Assembly (NCBI GenBank): GCA_037043015.1
Contig: CM073322.1
Coordinates: 941,601-1,005,600, forward strand
Length of the DNA stretch: 64,000 bases
Source of the DNA: Bryum argenteum
Taxonomy: Eukaryota > Streptophyta > Bryopsida > Bryales > Bryaceae
Direction: 5' to 3'
The position numbers were made by a program, and so were the translations under genes. Shown in pieces: positions 1-12,861 of the stretch; within the stretch, counting starts at the first letter, position 1, and each line of letters opens with the position of its first letter. Below the pieces are notes generated by a model. That model saw nothing but the letters and a program-made list of their open reading frames with translations. It was not told the DNA's origin and searched no databases.

Positions 1-68
1 GTTACTGTTCTAAATAAATCACATGTCTCTGTTTTTTAATTTCTTTATTGATTTAAAAAGACATAAAA

Positions 69-70
<2 letters not shown>

Positions 71-125
<55 letters not shown>

Positions 126-136
126 TAAATAATAAA
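71..136. repeat. TAA/AAT trinucleotide microsatellite
   Basis: About 22 near-perfect TAA units in a row, degenerating at the right end into AATAAATAAT. Simple AT-rich repeat in intergenic DNA. Confidence 0.97.
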
Positions 137-2095
137 TTGGGTTGATGGTGGTTGTATGCATGTTGGTAGTGGCTCTTCACTTTCTATTTTTCTTTTGTGT
201 ACTATTATAGACATAACATGGTGTATAGCTACTGTGTTTATTCTTCTTAGTATATTTTGTAAACATTGATCCTATTTACACGAGGTTTTCAACGGTCAAC
301 TAATAACCCACATAAGATAAAGAACGACACTAACTATGCATCTAAATCTCACTAACGCCGTGGAATGTGGGCCGCAAATCCCACCTTAAAATGTGGAGGG
401 GTATGGAAGGGGTCCGCTTGGAGGGTCTTGGGGGCATGGGGTCTTGGGGTGGGGGGTCTTGGGGCAAAGGGTCTTAGAGTAGGGGATCTTAGGGTAGGGG
501 GTCTTGGGGGGCAGAGGGTCTTAGGGAGGGGTTTATCCCATATCATTTGCAGCTACTTCTTCCCCTGAAAATGTACAAAAGGGATGGGGGCTCTCCTTGA
601 AAAGAAAAAAATTGCAAAATAAAGCGCACTCATGGGCCCATGTGGCACCCCCTTAAGGGGGTCCATGTGGCAAGAAAGACCATTATGTTAATTAATAAAT
701 GTCGCTGCAGGCCACTATGCAGCAACATCTCAAACAGACACTATGTAATACCAACTAGTGAAAGTCACCCACCTTTACCTCATGACACACCATCCAACAT
801 TCTTTACTCAATCATTCATGAATAGAAGTCCTGTGCAATGGGCCACCTTTCCTTGATTCATTGATTCATAAAAATGACCATAGATTAGTGAGTGTTCTAC
901 TAATTAGCGTGGGACCATCTAATTCACTATTTAGTGTGTACTAAGCAGTACTTCACCATCTAACGGCTGAAATAGCATTACCGCCTGAAAGAGATGAAAC
1001 CTTCAAATTAGAAAATTAAAGTAAAAAGAGAGTCCAGCACACAGTGATCCATTTTTACACTTTTCCCAATTCTTTCTATAATTTCACCGACCATTTAGGT
1101 CGTAAAAAGACACGTTGATTGTGGGGGTGACCATCAGGCCAATGATGACTTCGATTTAGAATAAAATGGGCATTTGTTCCACCAAGTCCAATGATGCGTT
1201 GAAAAGTGCATAGAGAACTACAGTACAGTGGAAACCACTTCCAGAACAGCATTGCATACACCATACGAAAGAATGTGTCAAATGTAACAATTGCTAACAC
1301 CTTGTTATGTCTATATTTTTATATTAAAAGAATCTACTAGTTGTCAGGAACCTGAATAATCAATATAATTAGCGAAATGCCGTAATAGTTTATGTTGAAG
1401 AACCATAGAATGTTGACCATAAGAGTAGAATAATTGGACTATTTTTTGATATATATAGAAGCGTGGAAGAATAGTGTGTTACAAGTGTCAGGTGGCCACT
1501 TAGTGCATGCAGTCAATCAGTGTGAACGGGGTAGAGGATGCTCGGGACGGGTGCGTTGCGAACCGACCCGGCCCGGCCCGGCCCGTGATGTACCTTTTCT
1601 TGTGTGGCGGAGCTTCAAAACGAGCGCAGGCTTCAACGACGAATTGCTCGTGGTGACATTTTCGCTGCAGATCCAGGTACCTCCCCGCATTGGTGCCGCA
1701 TTGCTCGATCGCCTGTCCGATTCGCTATTAAGCAAGCCATTCACTCGTTTGTTTGGCTCTCTTCAGGGTTTTTTGTGGTGGAGGGTTAGAGATTCTGGAG
1801 GTATGAAGCGGGGGAGGCATTATTAAAATGCACTTGCGTGTTTTGAGCAGGTGGAAGTCGTGTTTGGAAGTGTTTTGAAGTGAGGAAGGTCGAGACTTGC
1901 CAGGAGAAGAGTCGATACGAGGTAGCATTATGAGCACAGTGGCTTCGGCTTTGATCACGGGTGTGGCGGGGCGAGCTCTTCGTCCATGTGAAATTGGCAC
2001 TTAGCGATACTTTATCCGTGGAAATGAGAAGGGGCGAGTGATAGGGAGCTCCGGAAGGACGATTTAATATTGCGGATCTGTGTGGATTACTCACG
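137..2095. other. Intergenic region and 5' leader of the epimerase gene
   Basis: No convincing gene. Apart from the G-rich minisatellite it holds AT-rich DNA, a short palindrome around CCCCTTAAGGGG (about 651-662) and a CCCGG-repeat island near 1565-1585. From about 1500 the base composition rises toward the epimerase start, as expected for a promoter and 5' untranslated region. A leader intron is possible (donor-like CAG/GTACCT near 1677) but cannot be proven. Confidence 0.6.
421..535 (+). repeat. G-rich minisatellite of GGGTCTTRGGG-like units
   Basis: About eight imperfect units of roughly 11-18 bases share the core GGTCTTGGGG or GGTCTTAGGG. The G runs all lie on the plus strand. Open frames across it on both strands are low-complexity by-products of the repeat and are not called as genes. 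Confidence 0.85.
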
Positions 2096-5000
2096 ATGAC
2101 GGCCAATGGGAGTCTGCATCCTGAGAGATGCATTTTAGTGACGGGAGGAGCAGGTTACATTGGCACGCACACGTCACTACAGCTGTTGTTGGATGGCTAT
2201 AAAGTCGTGATAATGGACAATCTTTCCAGATCCTCTGAAGAAGCCGTTCGACGTGTTGTAAATCTGGCTGGAAAGCAAGGGAAAAATCTCGTCTTTCACA
2301 AGGTGAGTTTATCTGAAATCTCGTACTTCACTTGCCCTCTCTTAAAGTTCTGTTCCCGCGCTCAGTCACCGAAATAATGCAGCGCACATTATTTTCTGCG
2401 ATCGGCATTTGTTGATTCGGAAACTCAGATTGCATTTTACAAGTCCAGAAGGAAAGACTCGTGAAATTACTATTATAGCTGCCTCTAAATCCGCGAGTCT
2501 TTCCTTCTAACTTCATTTATGCTGCATTTCTTTGATGGTATCCGTGGAAGATGGAATGCAAAGTTAATTAGCTCACAGCTGTGGTTTAGACTTGAAAGTA
2601 GAGGACTTACTTCACGATCTACAGCAGATTGCTCACGGATTATTTCAAAGGGTTACACTCTACACTTTCAGGCACTTTTTGGGCAAGAATATATATTGGA
2701 GATTAATTTAGTTCCTCTGGATGCACAGAGGAGTTAACTAATTAAAATTACTACAATAGTTGATCGTTTTGAACGACGTTGTAAGTTGCTGATCGTCGAA
2801 CTCCTAGAGTAGGTCGCTCTTGGATGTGTGTTTGTTTTTAGAGCAGTGACCTCCTTCTGCCACCTAGTAACTAGATGCTAACCAGAAGATCTTAGCATTC
2901 ACTTAACGAGATCGTAGTATTTGGTTCTTCACGAGGTCTTCTTTACAACAGAGTATTTCTGGGACATTCGTAAGACGTGCTTGTAAACTTTCCTAGTTAC
3001 TTATTTCAACATCATGTCGCACAGGGGGACATGTGCGACAAGGCTGCGATTGAAGACGTTTTTGATCAGCATCGGTATGAAACTGAACCAGATCTGGTTC
3101 ATCTACATCAAGTCGCACTGTAATATGCTGTTTTTCCTACGTGTGAGACGATTTGTGGCAGATCTTTGATTCTTACAAATGATCATCAATTTTCGCAGAT
3201 TTGATGCCGTGATCCATTTTGCTGGTTTGAAGGCAGTTGGAGAGAGCTGTGCGCAGCCTCTGCCTTATTACATCAACAATATACTCGGCACTTTAAATCT
3301 TCTGGATGTTATGAACGCTCGAAACTGCAAGAAGGTTCGCAAACACTCTAATACTCTTATTACTTTAATATCAGATATTTGGTAATCGAGTGACTAACAT
3401 GAATTTGACCTTCTTAAGATCTCTAGTAAGAATTTCCGTGGTTCTGTTCATCTCGTATTAAGTGGTTGTCGCTCGAAAGTGATTGATGTCAAGACACTGA
3501 CATCACCTGACAGTTGACGTCATTTGTTCTTGTAGTTTCGCCCCTTTTACAGATGCTGAAATTTTTAGACAATCTAGTTTTGAATACGGTTCTGTACCCT
3601 CCCTTGATTGTAGTTGATGTGAATAGCATCTATCTTCATCGCTGCTTAATTGACTCTGCGTTCTTCCTCTTGCAGTTCGTGTTTTCTTCTTCTGCATGTG
3701 TCTACGGACAACCAGAGAGCGTCCCAGTCACGGAAGAATCACATCTCTACGTTTTGAACCCATACGGTCGCACGAAGGTAAGTGAATGGCTATTCAAAAT
3801 TTCCCTTTTTACGTTCATGAGAAGACAGAACGGGTTCGTATAGCCTTTTTCAGAATCAGAGCTGTCCTCTAATGATCGCTTTCCGGTGTATGACTGCACG
3901 TTTTTTCTAAGTAAAATCTTTGTGAACTCCTGCAGCTTCAAGTTGAAGAGATGATGCGCGACATATGCAATTCAGATCCAGAGTGGAGAACCATTGTGTT
4001 GCGTTACTTCAACCCTGTCGGAGCTCACCCTAGCGGTCGCCTTGGAGAAGACCCGCAGGGCTTTCCAAACAATTTGATGCCTTTCGTGCAGCAGGTGGCT
4101 GTTGGCAGGAGGAAAGAGCTGACCGTGTATGGAACTGATTACGACACGCAGGATGGCACCGGGGTATGTGCATGTTGTGAAGAGTAGGATTGCATACTTT
4201 GTCTCTCTTTACACGCCCCAGCCAGTATCTATCCTGCTGGCAGGATATATGCATATTGTTGCAGGATGAAGCTTACACTCTTATGCCGTTGCTAATATGT
4301 ATTCTAATTGTAATTTGGCTCTTCAGGTTCGTGACTACATTCACGTCCAGGATCTTGCCACTGGCCACACTGCTGCTCTTCACAAGCTGTTCACGACGCC
4401 TGACATAGGTACAGTTGGTTGCACTTTGAGAGAAGCTTCCTTTGACGTTCAATTGTTCTTCACTGACTATGTCTTGTGGGCTGTCAGGATGTACTGCATA
4501 CAACTTGGGAACCGGGAAAGGGACGTCTGTGCTCGAGATAGTTGCTGCATTCGAGAAGGCCGCAGGATTGGTAAGTACTTCTGAGATATATAATTCCACT
4601 TTCCGGATGCTTTCGTGGCGCTTCTCAATATTCTTTACTCTATGCTTATAACTTATTGATACTTACCGCAATCTGCTTTCTTGCTACAGAAAATACCCCT
4701 GCGATTTGCAGACCGACGGCCCGGAGACTGCAGTACAGTTTACACCTCCACAGACAAGGCTGGGAAGGAACTCGGTTGGAAGTAAGTTTATCAAACTCCT
4801 CCATAAGTGAATTGTTCTGACTTTTTTTGCTTACATCCTAGTCCTTTACGTTTGTATTCAAATCAAGCTCCATCTCCGAGAACTGATTCGATGGGATTTT
4901 TCAATAGTGGATCAGACCAATGTTGTCGTCTCTATCTGACACTCGCATTCACGTACTGTTGCAGGGCACAGAACGGTATTGAAGAGATGTGCCGAGATCA

Positions 5001-5121
5001 GTGGAAGTGGGCAAGCAACAATCCAGATGGCTATCGACCAATTCCAGAGCAGTCATTTGATTCCAAGCCTCTTGCAAATGGTAATCACGCAGCCGTCTTG
5101 AGCAAAGAAGTAGCCACTTAA
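2096..5121 (+). CDS. UGE: UDP-glucose 4-epimerase (UDP-galactose 4-epimerase), nine exons
   Basis: Exons: 2096-2302, 3025-3074, 3199-3334, 3676-3777, 3936-4163, 4327-4408, 4488-4570, 4690-4781, 4965-5121. All introns are GT-AG, the phases agree throughout, and the product is 378 aa (family about 350). The enzyme interconverts UDP-glucose and UDP-galactose in the cytosol and supplies galactose for cell-wall polysaccharides and galactolipids. The NAD-binding Rossmann loop TGGAGYIG lies near residues 15-22. The SSSACVYG segment (135-142) carries the catalytic serine, and the YxxxK pair is Y161/K165 in [18 protein letters not shown] and [12 protein letters not shown] are family signatures. The C-terminus has a short serine/alanine-rich extension. 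This is a short-chain dehydrogenase family enzyme with all key residues present, so it is presumed active. It converges on the next gene, with about 670 bases between the stop codons. Confidence 0.95.
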
Positions 5122-5787
5122 ACGGAGCTTTGGTTTTTCAGGGTACCATATTCTTACCAGAGCATCTTAGTTGGCTCGGCACATTGTTAGTATATTCAGA
5201 AGATCGAACTTATTCCCCATGCGCTAAGGTGTTAGGAGCAGAGTAATTTTTTCCATCCTGCTTGGATGGATGCGGGTTCACCGCTTGATTAGGTTGAGGA
5301 CGGAGGTACTAGTTGCGCATTTAGAACTCATTGTATACGACAATTCATTTAGACTCAGCGGAATACTTTATTGCCAAGGAGAACTAGAATGAATAAAGTG
5401 CCAACAATTCTGTTGGTTTCTTAAAAATATCTCCCAAATAGCTGAAAAGTACAATCGCTATGATGCCGGAACAGAATGCCACTTTCACACAGTACTTGAC
5501 TATAGGCAACAACAATTTTCGGAACAATCCTTCGCATAGCTTGATTCTACGTGTGAAGAAAATGAAGAGTAATTGTCCTAGCGACAAGGACAGTTCTCCA
5601 AACTCCAGCAGGTTCCCACTTCCGAACATACCTTCAACAGAAGCTAGCAGATCATAAGTTTGTGCCTACACATTTTACATACATAAAATACAAGCTCCTT
5701 GCAATAACCTCATTGCAGCAATCTAACCTTCACACTGCTAAATAATGTCTACGACGCAAGAAAAACTCTAGTTCCAAGCACGTCGTA

Positions 5788-7061
5788 TCATATTATCATT
5801 GCATCGGCTTCAACTTCGGCATTTGTTGTAGCAACAGGATCAGTAACTTGCTTCCCTGCGCACGCACCAGATCGAACATGAACACATTTTCAGTCACTGA
5901 ACCACTGATAGGCAACAAGGTCACAAGTAAAAGACTGAACCAAAGCAAAAATCACAATGTACTCACTTCCGAAAGCATATGACAATGATGGCCATTCGAT
6001 ACAAACCTTTTGAAGAGCTCTTTAACCTCATCTTGGCACGCTTCTTCATGAGAAAGGCCCGCCCTAACCTAGGCAACTTCGGTTGTGACGATCCTTGATC
6101 ACCTCCACCTGGTTGAATCAATTTTCAGAAATAGAAGAGAAAATGAAAAGTTCAATAATAACAATAACGAGCTAAAGAGAAAATGAAAATTTGATAGTAC
6201 ATCAGAACTGTACCTTCCTCATCTATGGCCATCATCTCAATATCATGCATAGTGACCAACCCAGACTGTAGAGCCTCTTTCTGCGCCTGCAAAAGCCAAC
6301 CAACGCATACAAATCAGCGCTGCAGAGGTTGATCCAAACCTGCAATAGCCATGGCCATGATCCTGGCCAGATTGAGCTCTTCCGATCGACATTGTGTAGG
6401 TCGTCTTTACTTTTACATTTTTCTCGTAGAAAACCAGAAACAACTACTCAAAAGAATGATCATAACAAAAGATGTTGCCGAAGACATCACGATTGACGAT
6501 TACAAGCACACAAACCCTAACGAAATTAAGCTTTTGCGATCGATATATAAGAGTAGGTCATTACTGCTGTGCGTCTATAGTACGGAGTAAATTACTCTCA
6601 AGAACAACTATGTTGATGTAGACAAAACGATGATCATGACAGAATTCACATGATTTGTGAATTACGAGCAAACAAACGCCAGCCAGATTTTCTTGTTATC
6701 TAAATTACGAAGTAATTTATTCTTGCTGTAGGTCCTCATGTGAACGAAAGCTAGAGAACAACTATAGTGCCGTGGTTGAAAGATGATCGCCAACGACAAT
6801 GTATGCGTAGGTGAGGAATAACATGCAGTATACTTTGCGGAGTGCGAACCCTAATGCAGGGTAGAGTGAGGAATGTAATGAGCTTGCTACCTGTCGCCAT
6901 TTTTTCTGAAGCTTGCGAGCTTTCTTTCCCGAGATGGCAGACGGGGCCTTGGCGGAGGACACCCTGAGCGTTGCAGCGCTAGATCTCAGCTTCCGCTTCT
7001 CAGCCCGCTTGGCCCGTCTCTCCTTCTGAATGTTCCGTCGCGGCAAATTGAACTTGTTCAT
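5788..7061 (-). CDS. Small, very basic conserved protein, possibly C11orf98-like nucleolar factor
   Basis: Exons on the minus strand: 7061-6891, 6286-6214, 6108-6007, 5855-5788. Introns are GT-AG, phases match, and the product is 137 aa. The N-terminal half is dominated by Lys/Arg (PRRNIQKERRAKRAEKRK), followed by SGKKARKLQKKWRQAQKE, then an acidic turn (HDIEMMAIDEE), a second basic patch (MKKRAKMRLKSSSKGK) and an acidic tail. The SGKK-RKL-AQKE pattern recalls the animal C11orf98 family, thought to be nucleolar; this match is from memory and uncertain. The Met at 7061 was chosen because the open frame upstream of it looks like leader sequence. The 3' exon was placed by phase: ending exon 3 at AAAAG/GTTTGT gives a clean read into exon 4. 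Nuclear or ribosome-biogenesis function is inference. Confidence 0.65.
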
Positions 7062-8937
7062 CTCGTCACAGCCCCGCGCCGCGCGAACTCCACCTTCCTT
7101 CCCTCCACAGCAATTTTTTGTCTCGACCAGTTCTTGTGTTTTCGTTTCTGATTCCCAGAATTGTTTCAAAAATTTGACTAGAACATCAAAATGAGAAGGA
7201 AAGACGTGATCGAGGGGAAGCAGCAACCGCGGGAAGCGCCAAAGGAAGAATGCGGAGTCACACGACCTTTCTGAGACGGAAACATGCCCCGTACCCGTGA
7301 TCCTCCGCCTACGACCGCGCCTCTTGCTTGCCACGAGTAGTTGTTGACGAACAGAAATCATCCGATGGTCTCATTAACTCCTTTGTTATTTTGAGAGTAC
7401 TGAGCTTAATTTTTTTTGGGTGCACGAACACATTTGGGGAATTTTCATATAGGGAACAATCCCAAAATATTTGCAAAGAGGGGAAGGAAGAATGTCTCCA
7501 TGTGGCTTCAAAAGTAGGAACAAAAGTTACATGGTAGTTTGAATATGTTGAGATGTCAATCTCCTTCATATTAGTTTTAATATGTTCAATAATAAAGAAA
7601 AAATATGATAAAAACATAATATTGTTTGCCTCTTTGTAATATTTTTGCACCGTTCTCTTATTTTGAAATTTTTTACAAAAAAGTGTTTCCAAGTTTGAAA
7701 TTGCCCTTTTTAATTTTATGTTTTACCTTTCAACAACCAATATTCCAATCAAGGAGTTGGGTTTACCCCTATTTTGACAAAATTTTTACAAATGATTGAA
7801 TCTGGCTTTTGCAAATTGTATTTAACTTAAAAACAAGGATATTCTATAGGATGTGGGAAGGTGAACACCCCACTTCGATCACTTGAATAACACTATTAAA
7901 GCCTGAGATGTGGGAGCTCAAAGTTGAGGACCCAAAATAGCGGGTGGGCATGCCTTTTTGGCCTTGAAATGCCTCAGTTTCCAAGCCAAAGCAAATATTG
8001 ATAACTTCAATATTGATTGCGATTTTCACTCCATTCTTGCTCAAAGTCCACTTCACTTGTACTCACATTAGGCTCGAAATACCTTTTTTCAAGGTTCACT
8101 TTCTGTTTGTTTAGCTTCTCTCTACCATCCTCAGGCACCAAAATTGTTAACGAAGTGTTAGCAAAATTGGTTTCTCCCATTAACAACAAGGTATAGATTT
8201 AACTACAGGTGGTGTTCAATATCATTTGTTGACTTGGGATTTTTATAAAAACTTGCAATATAGATTTTCTAAGTTTTACGGTTTAATTATGAGGTAAAAA
8301 ATCTTCTATTTTTGAGTTTCTATGAAGTTTATATTTATAAGTAGTAAGTTATTAAACATGGCCAAATTCAATAAACAAGTATTGTTGAGTAAAATGAGAC
8401 ATTCTCTCCACAATCATATCCTTAAAATGGGTCAACATGCAAATGGCTAGAACAGTTTTGGTGCGAGAATATTGTTAATTGTTTTTAGAAGTGTCGACAA
8501 CCTATGATTGATGGAATGCAATAATGGGATTCCAAGTGGTATTCTTGGTGCAGAAATTATGGAATTTCAAAAATATATTAAAACTGCAAAAGTCTCTACA
8601 TAACATATTTATCATTCAACCCTTTATAAAAGTTGACTATCTTTTAACAAACCTAAAGCCTCTTGTTGATCCATTGTAATAAAAGCTCAAACTTAAGGCT
8701 TCCTTTAGTTTGCTAACAATCATTACACAAGAGAGCTCGTTTTAGGCTGATGTGACATCCTTATTCAATAAATTGCGTAGTGTAGAGAAGAAAACCATAC
8801 AATTCAAATAAAAAACCCTTTACATGAGGAGTCAAGCTATTCATTGCACCTCAAGAGGACAATATCCTTTCATGTGAGTGATACATTAAAAATGTTTCAA
8901 TAAATGAATCAATCACGTGAGAAAAATATTTTGCTAC
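7062..8937. other. AT-rich intergenic DNA, no gene seen
   Basis: Open frames here are short, AT-rich and without recognisable motifs. The part next to 7061 probably contains the promoter and leader of the small basic protein gene. Confidence 0.6.
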
Positions 8938-8974
8938 TTAACCCTTAAACGCCCATGGGGTCTGAAACGGGCAG

Positions 8975-9462
8975 TGAAACGGGACTGAATTCTCTCTTTG
9001 GTCACAACTCAAACACTGCTAATCTAACAAGATCTGAGAAAACCGGGCTAAACAAGACCGAATAGACTTGAATAGAACAGAACAAAGCAGAACTAAAGAA
9101 GCAAAGTACAAATCAAACTTTACTGAGAGAGAGGGACTAAGGCGTACCTGACCGAATGCCTCCAAATGGCCCCGGCCAGTTCTATTTATACTCTGCCTAA
9201 CCGCCCTTGGAACTTTCTAGAATGTTCCAATGGCGGGCCCCACCATGGAACTTTCCGGAAGGTCCTAGAGGTGGGCCCCACCTAGATAACCGCCCTTCTA
9301 GAAGACTCTAGAGGTGGGCCCCACCTTCTCGAAGCTTCTATGGTGGGTCCCACATAGGCCATCTACCTCAAATTCTAAAATTTTCTAAAAACTCCTAAAA
9401 TGGTTTCAACTATCTATCTACTTTTCTAGCAAACACAAAAATCTAGTTCTTGCCATGTTACA
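8975..9462 (-). repeat. 3' LTR of the chromovirus
   Basis: About 488 bp, close copy of 14056-14541. In element orientation it begins TGTAACATGG and ends CCCGTTTCA. It contains repeated GGTGGGCCCCACC-type palindromic segments. Confidence 0.95.
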
Positions 9463-9480
9463 ATTAATCCCCCTCCGCTA
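9463..9480 (-). other. Polypurine tract next to the 3' LTR
   Basis: On the minus strand the bases just before the 3' LTR read GCGGAGGGGGATTAAT, a purine-rich tract in the place expected for the plus-strand primer. Confidence 0.7.
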
Positions 9481-9870
9481 ATGCGGAACGTCCTCGTTTC
9501 GCTCCTGATGATAGATCCAAATGGTTTTTTGACAATGGGTAAGGTTGTGAACGGGCTCCCATGTTGCATCGTGGATGGGATAACCTTTCCATCGGACTTT
9601 GTATTGTAGTTGCGGACGTCCATTGCCACGACGAAGATAGCGGTGTTCCAAAATGCAGTCCACTTCATATTCCTCCTGGTCTTCAATCGCTACCGGTGGC
9701 GGCGGAGAGGCGATGTCGGCCTGGAAAGCGCTCCGATTCATGATGAAATTCTTTGAGTGCGAGACATGAAAAAAGCTGGATGGATGTGGATATGTGGCGG
9801 AAGCTCGAGGCGGTATGCAACATCGAGATATGACCGTAGAGATTCGGAAAGGTCCAATCCACCGGTGCAA
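9478..9870 (-). pseudogene. Chromodomain at the integrase C-terminus of the chromovirus
   Basis: The open segment encodes VDCILEHRY, then YKVRWKGYP and ATWEPVHNL, the aromatic-cage and WKGY...TWEP signature of chromodomains. Such domains guide integration to methylated-histone chromatin. It is cut off from the integrase core by frame breaks. Confidence 0.9.
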
Positions 9871-10257
9871 GTTTACGGACTTGAGTCGATGTAGCTAACG
9901 GAAGGTTGGCGTTTGAGAAGCGAGAACCAAGTCACCTTCTCGAAAGGTCTTATGTTGCGGTGGTTATCTCGCATATTGTTTTTGTCGATTACGTGCGATG
10001 AGGAGCGCTGTGTCGAGCCTCTTTGCAACGCCGATGTTAGTCGTTGTATAAACTCCTCCGTTGTAGGGTTGTTGGTGTTGATGGGGCGGTGGAGCGTTGC
10101 CGCGTGTCGGGTCTTGACGGCGTTAAGAAAGAATGGTGAATGACCCGTCTTGCTTGGGAACTATCATTATAGGCGAACTCAAAAGGGGTCGATATCTCAT
10201 CCCCGTCGTTGTGGTGAATTGCCACAAACGCCCGCAAAGATATCCTCCAAGGTCCGG

Positions 10258-11097
10258 TTAGCACGCTCTGTCATCCCATCGGTCCCGAGGATGAAAGGTC
10301 GTGGACATAGCAAGCCGTGTGCGAGAAGCTTGAATAGTGCTTGCCGAAACTCCCTGTGAAGCGCGGATCCCGATCGAGATAATGACACGAGGCAATCCAT
10401 GATGACGGAAGACGATGTCGAAGAAGACTCTCGCAAGTGTTGGGGCATCAATATCGGAGCGTCTCGCACCAAATGAATTTGTTTTCGAAAAGGCGGTCCA
10501 CAAAGACAAAGAACCGCAGCGATGTGATTACGATGCGTGCTGTGGCAAACAAGTAATGAGATCCATGGTTACTTGTTCCCATCGTACCGTAGGTAGTGGA
10601 ATCGGCTGCAGCAGTCCAAGAGGTGTAGTATTGCGTGCCTTGTTCCGTTGGCATAACTCACAGGAACGCACAAAAGCTCGAACATCACGATCCAAGCCCA
10701 CCCAAAACCATGTTCTAGAAATTCGTTCTAAGGTCTTCTCACGTCCGAGATGTCCAGAGATAGGAATGTCATGCCCTTCTTGAAGTATGCGGGTTCGAAG
10801 TTTAGCATCGTTAGGTACATAAACCCGCTTCTTAAAATAGAGGAGGCCGTCAACGAGGTTGTAATCTTGATATTGCACATCACCTACCTCTACTCGATCA
10901 GTCACCATTGTGAAGTAAGCATCCTGGTAGGTGGCTTCCTTCCATTCTCTCCCTCCTGTTAGATCCGGAACAATACTACTAATGGTAGCAATCTCCCTCG
11001 TGTCCTCCGATTGATTTCGGATCCGGTCTCCGAGATAAAGCGTCCTGGCACAATATGTTGTCACCCTTGCTTGTCTTTGAAGTTGAATATCAAACAA
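10258..11097 (-). pseudogene. Integrase, frameshifted
   Basis: The N-terminal zinc-binding HHCC region is visible (SGHLGREKTLERI and CELCQRN), followed by the first catalytic Asp in VTMDLITCLP. The rest of the DDE core continues in other frames near 10258-10509 (DIDAPTLARVFFD, RHHGLPRVIIS), so the domain is broken. Confidence 0.88.
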
Positions 11098-11149
11098 TTT
11101 TATCGTTTCTTCCTAAATGGTGGTGTCTCGATTTCATATTTTCTAAATG

Positions 11150-12485
11150 CGGATCATGTAGTAAGGGCGATGATCGGTCCGAATTGTCACAGGTTTCCCC
11201 AATAGATAGTGCCGCCATACTTTGGTAGCATGTACAATTGCTAGTTGTTCCCGATCACGTGCAGAATAGTTGCGCTCTGCCCTCTTAAGTTTGCGTGACT
11301 CATATGCCACCGGTTGAAGGCCCCTACCGAAGTCTTGTTGGAGGACCGCGCCTATAGCAAAGTCGGAGGCGTCAATGTCAACCGTCTGCGGAAAGGTCGG
11401 ATCATATGGTTGCGGAATGGAGCGATGGTGAGTGCCTCCTTCAAATTATTGAAAGCGCCTTGTTGTTGTAGTTTCCACTCAAATGGAGCGCCCTTCTCCA
11501 ATAGATTTGTCGGAGGAGCAAAGAATGTCGCAAAACCGCCGAACAAAACGACGATAGTATCCGTGAGGCCTAAGAAAGAACGAACTTTAAAACATCCTTG
11601 GGAGTTGGCCATCCTTCACCGCATTCACCTTAGCTTGTTCCATGTACACACCCTCGAATGATACTACATGCCCCAAAAAGGTGACCTCGGACTTCCAAAG
11701 TTCACACTTTGATTGCTTGCAATAGAAGTGACTATCCCAGAACCGACGTAGCACCTCCCGTAGATGTTGGTCATGCTCTTCCGGGGTTTTACTATAGATC
11801 AAAATGTCGTCAATGAAAACAACTACACACTTGTCCAAAAGGTCCCGAACAACCTTGTTCATGCGACCCATGAAGGAAGTCTGGGGTATTGGTGAGACCA
11901 AAAGACATGCAACGAGCCACTCAAAATGTCCATAGCGCATTTGCAATCTTGTCAGTCTTTTCAATATCCTCTTTTGCAATTGGTATCCGCGAAATCCACT
12001 TCAAGATCTAGCTTGCTAAAAATGGTTGCGCCTCGAAGTTGATCAAGAAGGTCATCCACACGTGGGAGTGGATAAGCATTTTTGATGGTCTGCTTATTAA
12101 GGCCCCGATAATCGATGCATAGCCGCAATCCACCATCCTTTTTGGGTGCAAAAAAGACAGGTGCTCCCCATGGCGATGTGCTTTCTCGAATGAGGCCCTT
12201 CTCCAAAAGCTCGTCCAACGTCTTCCTCAGCTCCTCAAGCTCGTTTGGTGCTAGGCGATAAATTGGCCGATTTGCTGGTATTAAGTCTATGTGGAAGGGA
12301 GCACCTCGATCAGGTGGTAAACCACTAGGTAAGTCGGCGGGAAAGACATCTCGAACTCGGCCGATAAGTTGCTCAACTCGTTCGCTCTTCCTTGCTCTCT
12401 CTTCTACCATTGAAGCAATATTTGGAACCACCACATACACCGCCGCTTTAACGATCTGTTTCTTCATGAAGGCCATCTCCACCAA
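11150..12485 (-). pseudogene. Reverse transcriptase and RNase H, frameshifted
   Basis: Segment 11961-12485 carries [14 protein letters not shown] and [15 protein letters not shown]. Segment 11587-11979 carries the polymerase active site as FIDDILIYSK, followed by FLGHVVS. RNase H-like sequence continues at 11352-11612 (FEWKLQQQGAFNNLKEAL). Frame changes separate the pieces. Confidence 0.92.
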
Positions 12486-12689
12486 TATGCTTTAGTTGTC
12501 CTGTCGTTTTTCAATCCACTTGATGTTGAAGCATGAAGAATTATCTTGCGCCCACATTCGTTAAAAGAGATGGTTCTTGTCGGCCGATCAATCGCTTATT
12601 TTCCGCCTCCAACCACGGCATTCCTGCGATAACATCATATCCGAGCTTCGTTACCTTAAATTTTCCTCGTAGTGCATAGGCATCACACA

Positions 12690-12860
12690 ATCTCAAGGTC
12701 TCTTCTTCACATGTCTCACTTAAATCATTTTCCGATCGTCTGCATGGTATATAGTCCCTCCGGTGATCACCTTAGTCTTGATCCCAAGTCGGTTGGCAAT
12801 TGCGGTCGAGATGCAATTCTCCGTAGAACCGCAATCCACTAGTACTCGACACGGTTGTCT
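12690..12860 (-). pseudogene. Retropepsin-like aspartic protease remnant
   Basis: The minus strand near 12850-12740 encodes VLVDCGSTENCI and then ANRLGIKT. This matches the D-[ST]-G-[AST] motif of Ty3/gypsy proteases with Cys in the second position. Confidence 0.7.
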
Positions 12861-12861
12861 T

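Noticed and set aside
365-568. Open frame with Gly/Val/Leu repeats (and its reverse-strand partner at 352-546)
   Set aside because: Direct by-product of the G-rich minisatellite; low complexity in both frames.
5384-5629. 81-codon hydrophobic frame on the minus strand
   Set aside because: It lies between the stops of two converging genes, most likely in 3' untranslated sequence. The small basic protein gene reads cleanly to a stop upstream of it.
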